Below are positions 29,764-39,785 of a DNA stretch of 64,000 nucleotides, in pieces. Position 1 is the stretch's first letter, and every line of letters begins with the position of its first letter. Made by a program: the position numbers and the translations under genes. The notes beneath the pieces were generated by a model, which saw only the letters and a program-made list of their open reading frames with translations, made no database searches and was not told the DNA's origin. Source of the DNA: Vibrio bathopelagicus (GTDB lineage Bacteria > Pseudomonadota > Gammaproteobacteria > Enterobacterales > Vibrionaceae); contig NZ_CP062500.1 in the NCBI RefSeq assembly GCF_014879975.1, positions 186,001 through 250,000 on the forward strand, read 5' to 3'.

Positions 29764-30468
29764 ATGCTTAAACCTCTAATCATATCTCTTGGTCTTTTTC
29801 TTGCTGGTTGTTCTCAGCAGTTTCAAGACGTTAATTCTACTTTTGATGAAGCCTTTTTTGGAAGCTCTGATGTTGAGCTGTCGAAGGAATACATTCAAAC
29901 CTTACCGTATTCCAGCATTTATGCGGAAGTGAATGACCAAGGTAAAATCTTCATGGTTTTGGCCTACGTAGGACAAAACCCGCAAACGGGTGCAGAGCAG
30001 TTAAAGTGGATGTCTTCTGACAAAGCGATGATCGTCACTGAAAATGGACGTATCGTACAAACGCTATTGCTTCCTTACGAAAACCTTTCAGGTTTGGCAT
30101 TCCAATCGTTAAATACGTTCTCGTCTGCAAACAGCTCGTCACCAGATTCTTCTTCTGCGTTTGATGTGTCAGCGAACCCAGGTGCCCAAAAGTGGCAAGC
30201 GGTGTACGACTGGCAGCCTAACTATCGATTCGGCTATAAAGCAAATATCACCCGCACGTATGCGGGAAATGAAACGGTTGAAACTCCGTTAGTGTCTATC
30301 GATACCAAGAAGTTCCAAGAAAAAATTCAATTCCCAATGTTAGAACAAGACATCACCAACGAGTATTGGGTCGACAGAAAAGGCAAAGTGGTCAAAACCA
30401 TACAGTATTTAGGCCCTGATATGACAAGGCTTGAGTTAACCGTCCTTAAGCATTATCAAAGCAATTAA
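29764..30468 (+). CDS. yjbF: YjbF/GfcB-family lipoprotein
   Basis: A 234-aa lipoprotein with signal IISLGLFLAGCSQQ; the cysteine of the LAGC lipobox is the acylation site (about residue 16). The rest is predicted periplasmic and beta-rich. It is in the group 4 capsule GfcB/YmcC family, accessory to polysaccharide export. It is placed between yjbE and yjbG as in E. coli yjbEFGH. The biochemical role is unknown. Confidence 0.85.
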   Translation: MLKPLIISLGLFLAGCSQQFQDVNSTFDEAFFGSSDVELSKEYIQTLPYSSIYAEVNDQGKIFMVLAYVGQNPQTGAEQLKWMSSDKAMIVTENGRIVQTLLLPYENLSGLAFQSLNTFSSANSSSPDSSSAFDVSANPGAQKWQAVYDWQPNYRFGYKANITRTYAGNETVETPLVSIDTKKFQEKIQFPMLEQDITNEYWVDRKGKVVKTIQYLGPDMTRLELTVLKHYQSN

Positions 30469-30489
30469 CGAACAGGGTAATGAACTAAA

Positions 30490-31395
30490 ATGATGAATTA
30501 TATGAGTCACGCATCAAAAATGACGGGGCGTCGGTTGCCAGTAGTGAGAGCTCTGTTAATGATGAGAAACTTGTTAGCTTTGAGCGCGCTGTTCTCTCTG
30601 TGTACTGTTAGCTACGCTTCTGCAGCATCTAACGTTATTACGCCTTCGATTAAAACAACAATTGAGCTTCCTCTTCAAGGTGTGACGCTTGAGTATAAAG
30701 CTAACGTTAGATTGCTTCAGGTGTTAGAGGACGCGAACGCTAACTCTAACGAAAATGCTAGCGGCAGTATTGGTTACTTCCCCCTTTCAGCTCAACTGTT
30801 TGATAAAACCAATACTGAAGTGACTGAATCTAACAAAGATATCGAAGCCAAAAAACGCAATGTATTTAACCAGCTTGACGCTTTCTCGGTAGAAGAACCA
30901 GAAGCAAAACTGGTAAAGCAACAATTAGCCTCTTTCCAATACCTCAATCGAGTTTTTATTGAGTTAGATCGTAATGCGGTTATCTCTCAATCAGATAAGA
31001 ATCCCCTGCTTGTTTCAAGTTCTCATACTAACAAGCCGTCAGCCAGTCAAACTCAAGCCTTTTCTCTGTACTTGCCACAACGACCAACGTTCATTCAGTT
31101 GATGGGTGTAATGAAAGAGTCGGTAACAATGAATCTGATTGAGCATGGAACGTTGAATGATTATCTCGATGCATTGCCGAACGGCTTTATTGGCGAATCC
31201 GCAGATAAAAGCGTGGCATATGTTGTTCAGCCAGATGGCGTGGTGCAAACCATTCAATACGCTTACTGGAACGAACAGCCAGTTTACCTAGCACCAGGTG
31301 CCATCGTATTTATGGCGTTTTACTCTTTGCCATCAGAATACTCAACGTTGAACCAAGATATCGTCGATTTGCTACGTCATAAGGTTGGCCTGTAA
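30490..31395 (+). CDS. yjbG: YjbG/GfcC-family capsule biosynthesis protein
   Basis: A 301-aa periplasmic protein with an N-terminal signal (LLALSALFSLCTVSYASAAS at about 28-47). The first Met codons give a long n-region, so a start at one of the later Met codons is possible. GfcC proteins have beta-grasp folds resembling parts of Wza. Its stop overlaps the ATG of yjbH (TAATG at 31393-31397), indicating coupled translation. Confidence 0.83.
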   Translation: MMNYMSHASKMTGRRLPVVRALLMMRNLLALSALFSLCTVSYASAASNVITPSIKTTIELPLQGVTLEYKANVRLLQVLEDANANSNENASGSIGYFPLSAQLFDKTNTEVTESNKDIEAKKRNVFNQLDAFSVEEPEAKLVKQQLASFQYLNRVFIELDRNAVISQSDKNPLLVSSSHTNKPSASQTQAFSLYLPQRPTFIQLMGVMKESVTMNLIEHGTLNDYLDALPNGFIGESADKSVAYVVQPDGVVQTIQYAYWNEQPVYLAPGAIVFMAFYSLPSEYSTLNQDIVDLLRHKVGL

Positions 31396-33662
31396 TGCTG
31401 AAACAGAAATCATTCTCTCTATCGGCAGTGTGCACATCGGTTATCTGCGCTTTGTTAATAGCGAACAGCACTTCTGCTTTTGCAGAAGCAACCATTGATT
31501 CCTCTTCGATTCGAGCAGAAATATCATCATTCGACGATAGCGAATACAGAACATCGCAAATGAACTTTGGTGGTGTCGGCTTAATGCAAATGCCGACAGG
31601 ACGAATGGCACCGGAAGGTGAGTTCAATTTTAGTGCTTCGTTTAACAATGAATACTACTTTTATAACGTCAGCCTACAGGTGATGCCTTGGCTTGAAACC
31701 ACCATTCGTTATACACAGGTGCAAGACCTGCTTTATAGCGGTGGTGCGGACCAAGATTGCTCTCAAAACTCATTCAGTGGCTGTACTAAATACACAGATA
31801 AAGGCATCGACTTTAAACTGCGCTTAATCGAAGAAGGGTACTATCTACCGGAAGTGTCGGTCGGTGTGCGTGACTTTGGTGGTACTGGTTTATTTGATGG
31901 CGAGTTTGTTGCGGCCACCAAACGCTTTGGCCCGGTTGATTTTACCTTGGGCATGGCTTGGGGATACATGGGCACCAGTGGCAACTTCACGAACCCATTG
32001 TGTAAAGCCAGTGACAAGTACTGTGAACGCCCATCTGATTATAAAGGCAATGGTGGCAGTGTCGATTTTGAGCGCTGGTTTAAAGGCGATGCGGCGATTT
32101 ATGGTGGTTTTGAATATCAAACCCCTTATAAGCCGTTAACCTTGAAGCTTGAATACGATGGCAACGACTACTCTCAAGATTTCCCAGTAGTACGTGGTGG
32201 TGTCGACATGACACAACACACGCCATGGAACGTGGGGGCTGTGTATCGCTTTACAGATTGGGGCTCAGCTAAAGTGAGTTACGAGCGCGGCGATACTTTA
32301 ACCCTTGGTTTTGATCTCTCTACCAACTTCAATGAATTGTATTCTGTGTGGCGAGACACCGAAACTGCTGAGTTGCGCCCGAGTGATGTTGAGACGGTGG
32401 ATGATATTGATATGGCGGCCCTCGCAGATGATCTTGAAACGGTCGCGGGTTATGAACAAGCACAAATCTTGGTCGACGATAACAGCATTGTAGTAAAAGG
32501 TACTCAAGTTAAATACCGAGACCGAGATATTGCTCTGGAACGTGGTGCAACGGTTATCGCGAATGCAGTCCCGAGTTACATCGACACCTACAAAATCATC
32601 GAAAATGATAAATCGCTGGAACTTACTGAGACAACGGTAGATGCTCAAGCGTTCAAAGCGGCAGCGAACAACTCTTACCTTAATGCTCAAACCAGTGATG
32701 CAACCGATATTCACGAATTAGAGCGCAAGAAATCCGTTATCTATCATGATGGGCGCGAGCGATTTGATGTGTCGATTTCACCAAACCTAGCGCAATCGTT
32801 CGGTTCGGCTGAAAACTTCTACTTATATAGCCTGGGTTTATACACCAATGCTTCGTTCTGGGCGTTAAACAATGTTGAATTGTCGGGCTCTTTGTACGTT
32901 AACTTAATTGATAACTACGACAAGTTTAACTATACCGTCCCATCAGATGGCACTGACCAAACGCCAAGAGTAAGAACCTTGTTCCGTTCTTATGTTGATG
33001 ATCCGGTTCGTTTAGACCGTTTGCAACTGACGTGGTTTGAAGACTATGGCAGCGGTGTCTACACCCAAGCCTACGGTGGTTACCTAGAGAGCATGTTCGC
33101 GGGTGTAGGTGGCGAAATCCTTTATCGTCCATTCAACCAAAACTGGGCGATTGGCGCAGACATGACAGCAATAAGCCAGCGCGATCCAGAAAGCTGGTTT
33201 GGCACGTTTGATGAAGAGAACCAAGTCAACCCAGACGATAGCAGCCGAACATACAAAGTGATCGATAAAGGTACGACCGGCTTCATCACAGGCTACTACA
33301 CCCCACAATGGGATTTCTTGAGCGATACCTTACTTAAAGTGGGCGTCGGTAAATTCCTTGCCGGTGATATCGGTACTCGTGTCGACTTCTCTAAGCAGTT
33401 CAAGAGCGGTGTGATCGCTGGTGCGTTTGTCAGCCTAACCGACATGACAACCGAAGAGTACGGTGAAGGTAGTTATACCAAAGGCTTCTATGTATCGATT
33501 CCGTTTGATTTAGTTACCGTGAAACCAAGCTCAAGCCGCGCTGGCTTCACCTGGTTACCGATCACACGTGACGGTGGGCAAGTGTTGAATAAACAGTACA
33601 ACTTGTTCGATCAGACTGATGCGCGCTCACCTTGGTTCCAAAGGCCAAGTAGCGTTAAATAG
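31395..33662 (+). CDS. yjbH: YjbH/GfcD-family outer-membrane protein
   Basis: A 755-aa protein with a signal peptide (cleavage near STSAFAEA). The early block MNFGGVGLMQMPTGRMAPEGE is typical of the family. Amphipathic beta-strands follow across the length, and a C-terminal Phe-rich barrel region suggests an outer-membrane beta-barrel. GfcD/YjbH proteins are proposed exit or accessory barrels for exopolysaccharide. It is last of yjbEFGH and is followed by a repeat-rich gap and then wza. Confidence 0.87.
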   Translation: MLKQKSFSLSAVCTSVICALLIANSTSAFAEATIDSSSIRAEISSFDDSEYRTSQMNFGGVGLMQMPTGRMAPEGEFNFSASFNNEYYFYNVSLQVMPWLETTIRYTQVQDLLYSGGADQDCSQNSFSGCTKYTDKGIDFKLRLIEEGYYLPEVSVGVRDFGGTGLFDGEFVAATKRFGPVDFTLGMAWGYMGTSGNFTNPLCKASDKYCERPSDYKGNGGSVDFERWFKGDAAIYGGFEYQTPYKPLTLKLEYDGNDYSQDFPVVRGGVDMTQHTPWNVGAVYRFTDWGSAKVSYERGDTLTLGFDLSTNFNELYSVWRDTETAELRPSDVETVDDIDMAALADDLETVAGYEQAQILVDDNSIVVKGTQVKYRDRDIALERGATVIANAVPSYIDTYKIIENDKSLELTETTVDAQAFKAAANNSYLNAQTSDATDIHELERKKSVIYHDGRERFDVSISPNLAQSFGSAENFYLYSLGLYTNASFWALNNVELSGSLYVNLIDNYDKFNYTVPSDGTDQTPRVRTLFRSYVDDPVRLDRLQLTWFEDYGSGVYTQAYGGYLESMFAGVGGEILYRPFNQNWAIGADMTAISQRDPESWFGTFDEENQVNPDDSSRTYKVIDKGTTGFITGYYTPQWDFLSDTLLKVGVGKFLAGDIGTRVDFSKQFKSGVIAGAFVSLTDMTTEEYGEGSYTKGFYVSIPFDLVTVKPSSSRAGFTWLPITRDGGQVLNKQYNLFDQTDARSPWFQRPSSVK

Positions 33663-33811
33663 GTGTAAGGGCAGATGCGGGTAACGAGTAAGCGGGATTT
33701 GAGCCTACTCTTAGTTTTCCGCATCCAGCATCTGCTCTTAAGCTCTTAAGCTCTTAAGCTCTTAAGCTCTTAAGCTCTTAAGCTCTTAAGCTCTTAAGCT
33801 CTTAAGCTCTT
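33663..33811. repeat. Repeat element ending in a nine-copy octanucleotide tract
   Basis: The 490-bp gap before wza (33663-34152) opens with words of the 43-bp repeat family (GCAGATGCGGGTAACGAGTA; CGCATCCAGCATCTGCTCTT). It continues with nine perfect copies of AAGCTCTT at 33740-33811. The same octamer occurs once in each 43-bp unit near envC, so this looks like a local slippage expansion. Confidence 0.85.
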
Positions 33812-33882
33812 TAACCTTAAACCATTCAACTAGGTTGATAATAACCACAATTTGTGGATAATGCTTACGGATTAAACTAACC

Positions 33883-33949
33883 GTATGCAAGCATACAATT
33901 GTCTGCATTTTATACAAAACACTCCTAATCAAGCCCACCCTGATAGGAG
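33883..33949 (+). promoter_or_regulatory. Palindrome and leader hairpin upstream of wza
   Basis: GTATGC-AA-GCATAC (33883-33896) is a possible operator. CTCCTA-A-TCA pairs with TGA-TAGGAG at 33922-33949 with a bulge. Both lie between the octanucleotide tract and the ops element, where the wza promoter must be. I could not assign -10/-35 boxes with confidence. Confidence 0.4.
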
Positions 33950-33988
33950 CAACATAACTACGCAGTGTGATGTCGCGGAATATCAAGG

Positions 33989-33999
33989 GGCGGTAGCGT
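33989..33999 (+). promoter_or_regulatory. ops element (JUMPstart core) upstream of wza
   Basis: GGCGGTAGCGT matches the core ops sequence (GGCGGTAGNNT) at which RfaH is recruited to RNA polymerase in long surface-polysaccharide operons. It lies 154 bp before the wza ATG. A second identical element is at 40796-40806. RfaH itself is not in the window. Confidence 0.85.
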
Positions 34000-34152
34000 T
34001 CTTATCTTTGATATTTAGTGGGAGTGAGGTCACGGTAATAGCTCTCCTTAACTCTCCTAAATACTTCGTAGCTGATAAAATTGTTTATTCTTAACTTCTT
34101 TGGGTGTCCTTTAGGATATCACTACACATTCCGTTTCTATGACTTGGTTAAC

Positions 34153-35289
34153 ATGAAGATTAATAAAAATCGTCTCCTTTTAGCGCTCCTTCCAGCATTG
34201 CTTGCAGGGTGTACGACTCCAGGAACTCACCTTTCTACTGGCAACAAAAATGTGATTCAGCCTTCAGAGGAACAGCAAGAGTCTGATATCTCTGATGTGG
34301 TTAACCTTTACCCACTGACCGCTCAATCAGTATCGAGTTACCGAAATGAATTTTTATCGGTTTCCCAAGCTAACCCGACATTAGATGTTGATATTGCAAA
34401 GTATGAATACCAAGTGGGTGTCGGTGATATCCTAAATATCACCATTTGGGACCACCCTGAACTGACGATTCCTGCGGGCTCTTACCGTAGTAGTACCGAA
34501 GCGGGGAACTGGGTTCATGCAGACGGCACCATCTTCTATCCATATATTGGTACAGTAGAAGTTGCGGGAAAAACCGTTCGTGAAGTGCGTGCTGATATTG
34601 CTAGTCGTTTAGCAAAGTACATCGAAAGCCCTCAAGTTGATGTTAACGTCGCGGCTTTCCGTTCAAAGAAAACCTATATTACTGGCGAAGTGTCTAAACC
34701 TGGCCAGCAGCCGATTACCAACATCCCTTTAACGTTACTTGATGCTGTGAACCGTTCGGGCGGTTTGTCTGAAAATGCCGACTGGCGTAATGTTTCATTA
34801 ACGCGTAATGGCGTAGAAGAAAACCTCTCACTTTACGGCTTAATGCAACGTGGTGACCTAACTCAAAACCGCTTGTTGCAAGCCGGTGACATTGTTCACG
34901 TGCCGCGTAATGATAAGCAGAAAGTGTTCGTGATGGGTGAAGTTAAAGAACCGAAGCTCTTGAAGATCGATAGAGTGGGGATGAGCCTGACGGAAGCGCT
35001 CAGTAATGTTGGTGGAATAAATGAACTGACAGCTGATGCAACGGGCGTGTTTGTTATTCGAACTTCTGATGATAAATCAGAACGTATGGCGGATATCTAC
35101 CAACTCAATATAGAAGATGCATCAGCATTGGTGATTGGCACCGAGTTTGATTTAAAACCTTACGATATTGTTTATGTTACCGCCGCGCCAATCAGCCGTT
35201 GGAACCGTGTTGTGGGGCAGTTGCTGCCAACCATCAACGGATTTAATAATTTAACCGAAGGTGCGTTACGTGTTCGTAATTGGCCTTAG
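34153..35289 (+). CDS. wza: Polysaccharide export outer-membrane lipoprotein Wza
   Basis: The octameric outer-membrane channel for capsule or exopolysaccharide. ATG 34153 gives 378 aa, beginning MKINKNRLLLALLPALLAGC with a lipobox cysteine at about residue 20. The Poly_export (PES) domain follows (YQVGVGDILNITIWDHPEL), then SLBB repeats (KTYITGEVSKPGQQPI; KVFVMGEVKEPKLL). It works with Wzc downstream. The frame is open from 34081 but lacks signal features there. Confidence 0.95.
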   Translation: MKINKNRLLLALLPALLAGCTTPGTHLSTGNKNVIQPSEEQQESDISDVVNLYPLTAQSVSSYRNEFLSVSQANPTLDVDIAKYEYQVGVGDILNITIWDHPELTIPAGSYRSSTEAGNWVHADGTIFYPYIGTVEVAGKTVREVRADIASRLAKYIESPQVDVNVAAFRSKKTYITGEVSKPGQQPITNIPLTLLDAVNRSGGLSENADWRNVSLTRNGVEENLSLYGLMQRGDLTQNRLLQAGDIVHVPRNDKQKVFVMGEVKEPKLLKIDRVGMSLTEALSNVGGINELTADATGVFVIRTSDDKSERMADIYQLNIEDASALVIGTEFDLKPYDIVYVTAAPISRWNRVVGQLLPTINGFNNLTEGALRVRNWP

Positions 35290-35305
35290 GCTAAGATAGA
35301 ACAGT

Positions 35306-35341
35306 AATCAGGTCGTACTTCACGTGTGGCCTGATTTTTTA
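35306..35341 (+). terminator. Terminator-like hairpin between wza and wzb
   Basis: AATCAGG / CCTGATT (7-bp stem, 17-nt loop) followed by T6. As an intra-operon terminator it is a plausible reason for the upstream ops/RfaH antitermination signal. Confidence 0.65.
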
Positions 35342-35425
35342 TGTTTAGAAGTGCATTCGGTTTATCAGTATATTTAGTTTATAAGTACGTTCAGCTTATA
35401 AGCCCATTACAGTTAGAAGTCAGTT

Positions 35426-35866
35426 ATGTTTAATAAAATTTTAGTGGTCTGCGTGGGTAACATTTGTCGTTCCCCGACTGGAGAGCGAGTTTTACAAAAA
35501 TTACTTCCCAATAAAGAAGTCGCCTCTGCCGGTATAGCTGCTGAAAAAAGCCGCTTAATTGGTAAGCCAGCAGACGACACGGCGATTTTAATTGCCGCTG
35601 AAAATGGTGTCGATGTTGAAAATCATCAGTCGCAACAAGTTACACCACAGCTTTGTACCCAGTATGATTTGATATTGGTGATGGAGAAGGCCCATATGGA
35701 GGCGCTCACTCAAATATCACCGGAAGCGCGTGGTAAAACTATGTTGTTTGGTCAGTGGATTGGCCCAAAAGACATTCCCGATCCGCATCGTCAAAGCCGT
35801 GAAGCGTTTGAATATGCCTATAAGCTGATTGATGAAGCAGCACAAGCTTGGGCGAAAAAGCTTTAG
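35426..35866 (+). CDS. wzb: Low-molecular-weight protein-tyrosine phosphatase Wzb
   Basis: Dephosphorylates the C-terminal tyrosines of Wzc, allowing cycles of polymer export. The 146-aa protein has the P-loop CVGNICRSPTGE at residues 9-20 (C-x5-R) and the general acid Asp in IPDPHRQSREAFE. It lies between wza and wzc as usual. Confidence 0.96.
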   Translation: MFNKILVVCVGNICRSPTGERVLQKLLPNKEVASAGIAAEKSRLIGKPADDTAILIAAENGVDVENHQSQQVTPQLCTQYDLILVMEKAHMEALTQISPEARGKTMLFGQWIGPKDIPDPHRQSREAFEYAYKLIDEAAQAWAKKL

Positions 35867-36019
35867 AGAAGAAAGTGAGGCGTTAGCTAGAGCTCGTTAA
35901 GCTTTAGAGATGGCCAGTTAAGCTATGACACATAGCGATTAATAGAATCATACAAAAGAGAAGTACATAAGCCGTATTTAACTTCTCTTTAAAATACTAG
36001 TTTAGGAAGTAGTAATCTG

Positions 36020-38188
36020 ATGACAACACAACCATCTCAGCAATTACACACAGATAACGCTGATGAGATAGATTTAGGAAAACTACTTGGTATCTTATTA
36101 GATGCTAAATGGCTAATCATGCTCACCACATTTGCCTTTGCTGTGTTTGGTATTGCGTTTGCTCTGCTTTTAACACCGATCTATAAAGCGGATGCACTTA
36201 TTCAAATTGAAGAAAAGAGCTCTGGCGGTATTTCATCGATGGTCGGTGACATGGGCGAGTTGTTCTCTCAGGAATCCTCTGCGACGACGGAAGTTGAGAT
36301 CATTAAATCACGTATGATCTTGGGTGAAACGGTTGATAAATTCAATTTAACTACTGTAACCTCACCGAATTATGCACCAATCGTCGGTAAAGGGTTTGCT
36401 CGCTTAACCAGTGACATCAACCACATCGTGGTGAGCCGTTTTACGTTGCCAAGCTATGCGAGCGACTACGCACATACGATTCAGATTATCGATGCCGAAC
36501 AAGGCACCTACCAACTGGTACGTGATGATGAGCGCGTTATCTTGAAAGGCAAAGTGGGTGAGCTAGCAACAGCCAACGACTACAGCTTGTTTGTGGCAGG
36601 TTTTGAATCGTATAACGATTTTGAGTTCTCGATTGGCCAGCGCAGCCGACTAGAAGCGGTCGAATGGCTAAAGAAATCTTTGTCTCTGTCTGAGCAAGGT
36701 AAGCAAACCGGCATTCTGAAGTTGAGCTTTGAAGGCGAAAACAAACAGCAGATTTCTGAAATACTCAATCACATTAGTCAGATCTACTTCTTACAGAACG
36801 TGAAGCGTAACTCAGCAGAAGCAGAGAAGAGCCTAGAGTTCCTAGAGAGCCACCTTCCTGGTATTAAATCTGAGTTAACTGGCTATGAAGACGTACTAAA
36901 CAATTACCGCCAAGAAAACGAATCGATCGATTTGGGTTTAGAAGCACAATCAACCCTAAAGGTAATGGTAGAGCTCGAAGCGCAATTGAACGAGTTGACG
37001 TTTAAAGAGAGTGAAATAAGTCAACGCTTCACCAAAGATCACCCCGCATATAAAGCCCTGCTTGATAAACGTAAAACGTTGATGGGTGAGAAAGATCGCC
37101 TAAATAAGCAAGTACAAAAGCTACCAAAAACACAGCGTGAAGTACTGCGTATGACACGTGATGTTGAAGTAAACCAACAAATCTACATTCAGCTTTTAAA
37201 CAAGGTTCAAGAGCTAAGCATCATCAAAGCAGGTACTGTCGGTAACGTTCGTATCTTAGATGACGCGCAAGCCTATGCTCGCGCCGTTAAACCGAAGAAA
37301 CCGCTGATTGTTGTATTAGCGACGCTACTGGGTGGCATGCTAAGTGTCGCGTTTGTACTAGTGAAAGCAGCGTTCCACCGTGGTGTTGAAAGCCCAGACC
37401 AAATTGAAAAAATCGGCCTACCTGTTTATGCTGCCGTTCCAAAATCTGACTTACAAATTGAGCTAACCAATCGCTTTAAATCGAAGAAACAGCAAACTAA
37501 GGGGGCTCAAGCACTGCTTGCTGAATCGAACCCTGCTGATCTTTCGGTTGAAGCACTGCGCGGCCTTCGTACTAGCTTGCACTTCGCGATGCTAGAAGCG
37601 AAAAACAACGTCTTGATGATCTCAGGCCCTGCACCGGGCATCGGTAAATCTTTTATTTCGACCAACTTTGCTGCAGTAGCCGCAAAAACAGGCCAAAAAG
37701 TGCTGTTGATTGATGCCGATATGCGTAAAGGTTACCTACAACAAAGCTTTGGAGTGAACTGGGATAACGGCCTTTCTGATGTATTGAGCAGCAAACAAGG
37801 GTTCGCTCAATCAGTGAAGTCGACTTCAGTTGAAAACCTCGGCATCATTACGCGCGGCCGAGTACCGCCCAACCCATCAGAACTGCTCATGCGCTCACGC
37901 TTTGCAGAGCTAATGGAGTGGGCGGCAAAAGAGTATGACTTAGTGATTGTCGATACCCCGCCGGTACTTGCGGTAACCGACCCAAGCATTGTCGGCGCCT
38001 TCGCTGGCACCACATTAATGGTCGCTCGTTATGGTCAAAACACCATTAAAGAGATAGATGTAGCTCGTAACCGTTTTGAACAATCAGGTATTGAAGTGAA
38101 AGGCGTTATCTTTAATGCGATAGAAAAAAAAGCCTCTAGTTCATATGAGTATGGTTACTACTCGTATGCTTATTCAAGTGATAAATAA
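36020..38188 (+). CDS. wzc: Tyrosine autokinase Wzc
   Basis: A polysaccharide co-polymerase and bacterial tyrosine kinase of 722 aa. The N-terminal membrane helix (about 34-55) and Wzz domain are followed by a coiled-coil region (about 270-390), a second membrane helix at about 430-450 and a cytoplasmic kinase domain. Walker A is GPAPGIGKSFIST, Walker A' is VLLIDADMRKG and Walker B is LVIVDTPPVLAVTD. The tail has a Tyr cluster (SYEYGYYSYAYS) for autophosphorylation. It is intact, in contrast to the cluster downstream. Confidence 0.96.
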   Translation: MTTQPSQQLHTDNADEIDLGKLLGILLDAKWLIMLTTFAFAVFGIAFALLLTPIYKADALIQIEEKSSGGISSMVGDMGELFSQESSATTEVEIIKSRMILGETVDKFNLTTVTSPNYAPIVGKGFARLTSDINHIVVSRFTLPSYASDYAHTIQIIDAEQGTYQLVRDDERVILKGKVGELATANDYSLFVAGFESYNDFEFSIGQRSRLEAVEWLKKSLSLSEQGKQTGILKLSFEGENKQQISEILNHISQIYFLQNVKRNSAEAEKSLEFLESHLPGIKSELTGYEDVLNNYRQENESIDLGLEAQSTLKVMVELEAQLNELTFKESEISQRFTKDHPAYKALLDKRKTLMGEKDRLNKQVQKLPKTQREVLRMTRDVEVNQQIYIQLLNKVQELSIIKAGTVGNVRILDDAQAYARAVKPKKPLIVVLATLLGGMLSVAFVLVKAAFHRGVESPDQIEKIGLPVYAAVPKSDLQIELTNRFKSKKQQTKGAQALLAESNPADLSVEALRGLRTSLHFAMLEAKNNVLMISGPAPGIGKSFISTNFAAVAAKTGQKVLLIDADMRKGYLQQSFGVNWDNGLSDVLSSKQGFAQSVKSTSVENLGIITRGRVPPNPSELLMRSRFAELMEWAAKEYDLVIVDTPPVLAVTDPSIVGAFAGTTLMVARYGQNTIKEIDVARNRFEQSGIEVKGVIFNAIEKKASSSYEYGYYSYAYSSDK

Positions 38189-38430
38189 TAGGAGCCAAAG
38201 AGCAGGTTCAGAATTAGAGTAGCGGAGAGCTAAAAAGAAGTAACGAGATGCGAATGATCGAGCCTCGAAATGACATGATCCTGAAAAGTAGACACTGGGG
38301 TTTGGTTGATTAGTTCAAAGTCCATGGGACTCATTCTACCAAGAGTCCAGTACCTTCTTTCTGGATTATAATCGATGTGGAGCTGACTCAGCATTGTCAT
38401 TTTCTGTCGGAGATAATGACCGAGGCTACT
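38189..38430 (-). pseudogene. 3' remnant of an IS3-family transposase
   Basis: On the minus strand about 38275-38430 encodes a fragment reading LHIDYNPERRYWTLGRMSP followed by MDFE, matching the C-terminal end of IS3-family OrfB transposases. It runs into a possible IS end near 38275-38290 (tgatcctgaaaagtagacac). The remainder of the element is gone. At 38210-38262 words of the 43-bp repeat family (GTAACGAGATGCG) separate it from wzc. Confidence 0.65.
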
Positions 38431-38605
38431 TATCCATTCTTTTTATATTGAGCAAGCATTATCTCAACAGTCCCCTTCCCCGATATATTGATTTTATTCT
38501 GTGTTTTCGGTGTCACCGAAGCGTATCTAAAGCTCGATATCAGGGTAATATCATGAAAAATCTTATGGAATAAGGGATGACGTAAAGTAATACTTTCACT
38601 AATTT

Positions 38606-38658
38606 TTACACTGAAGTTACACTGAAGTTACACTGAAGTTACACTGAAGTTACACTGA
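38606..38658. repeat. 11-bp tandem array, 4.8 copies
   Basis: TTACACTGAAG is repeated four times exactly and then a partial TTACACTGA. It lies in the 38431-38739 gap between IS remnants, which otherwise holds no gene that I can see. Confidence 0.95.
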
Positions 38659-38739
38659 TTTCAATACATTCAAGATCGATTTGATGATCAGATTTAGGTG
38701 TGATCATATACTGTTTTTTAATAGCAGATATTTAGCCTA

Positions 38740-39785
38740 ATGAATGGATTAAGCCTTTTGGACCATATTTCAGTTATTCGAGACCCTCGCCAAGCTTGGA
38801 AAATAGAGCACACACTACCGATATTATCTTCTTAACTATTGCCGCAGTGATTGCTGGTGCAGATGGTTGGGAGGATTTTGGTGAAGATAACTTGGAATGG
38901 CTTAAACAGTATGGTGATTTCAAACAAGGCATACCGGTACACGATACAATTGCCCGAGTTATCAATCTTATTTCCGCCAAGCAACTACAACGATGCTTTA
39001 CAGTCTGGATGAAAGACTGTCATGAGGTGACTGAGCGTGAAGTTATTGCTATCGATGGCAAAACCCTCAGAGGTACATACAACAAAGACAAACGTAGTGG
39101 TGCAATTCATATGGTCAGAGCTTTTAGTGCAGTAAATCAAGTTGTGTTAGGGCAGGTTAAAACAGCAGATAAAAGCAACGAAATAAAAGCGATCCCTGAA
39201 CTGATTGAGATACTTTCCTTGCGAGGTTGCTTAGACTATGGGATGCCAAAGGGACATAGCTGAAAAGATAGTCGCTCAAGACGCAGATTACCTTTTAGCA
39301 GTAAAAGGTAATCAAAAACGATTGGAGCAAGCGATTGGCCAAGTGTTTAACTCTACTATGCTTGATAGTTTTGAAGGCGATAAATACGTCACTCAAGAAA
39401 AGGGCATGGCCGTACAGAAACACGCTTGAGCATGGTTGTTCACAATACAGATGTCTTAGGCAATATAGCGCTTGATTGGGCAGGACTCTCCACCATTGGC
39501 ATGGTCGTTTCAATTCGCCAAGAAGGTGATAAGCCAGCAGAAACGATGCAAATCAAGTACTACATAAGCTCAGTAAAACTGACGGCTAAAGCTTTACTAG
39601 AGAGTACGCTAGCACATTGGAGTATTGAGAATCAGATGCATTGGCGGCTAGACGTTGGCTTTAAAGAAGATGTGTGTCGAAGACGCCGAGAGCAAGCAGG
39701 TGAGAACTTAGTAGCTATAAGACATATAGCTTTAAACCTGCTGACGGAAGAAACCAGCTTCAAAGCTGGGATAAAAATAAAGTAG
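38740..39785 (+). pseudogene. ISAs1-family transposase, frameshifted
   Basis: Reassembled in pieces, this is an ISAs1 (H-repeat/YdcC-like) DDE transposase of about 345 aa. Pieces in order are LLDHISVIRDPRQAWKIEH, VIAGADGWEDFGEDNLEWL, GIPVHDTIARV, EVIAIDGKTLRGTYNK, ADYLLAVKGNQKR, and a C-terminal HWSIENQMHWRLDVGFKED. The frame changes near 38815, near 39235 (where about a dozen bases of the usual TIDAMGCQ region are also missing) and near 39410. It cannot make an intact transposase. An inverted pair CAGGACAAG / CTTGTCCTG lies just outside at 39829-39858. Confidence 0.88.

Noticed and set aside
32298..32714. A 138-codon minus-strand frame inside yjbH
   Set aside because: Shadow of the yjbH reading frame; no ribosome site or motif.
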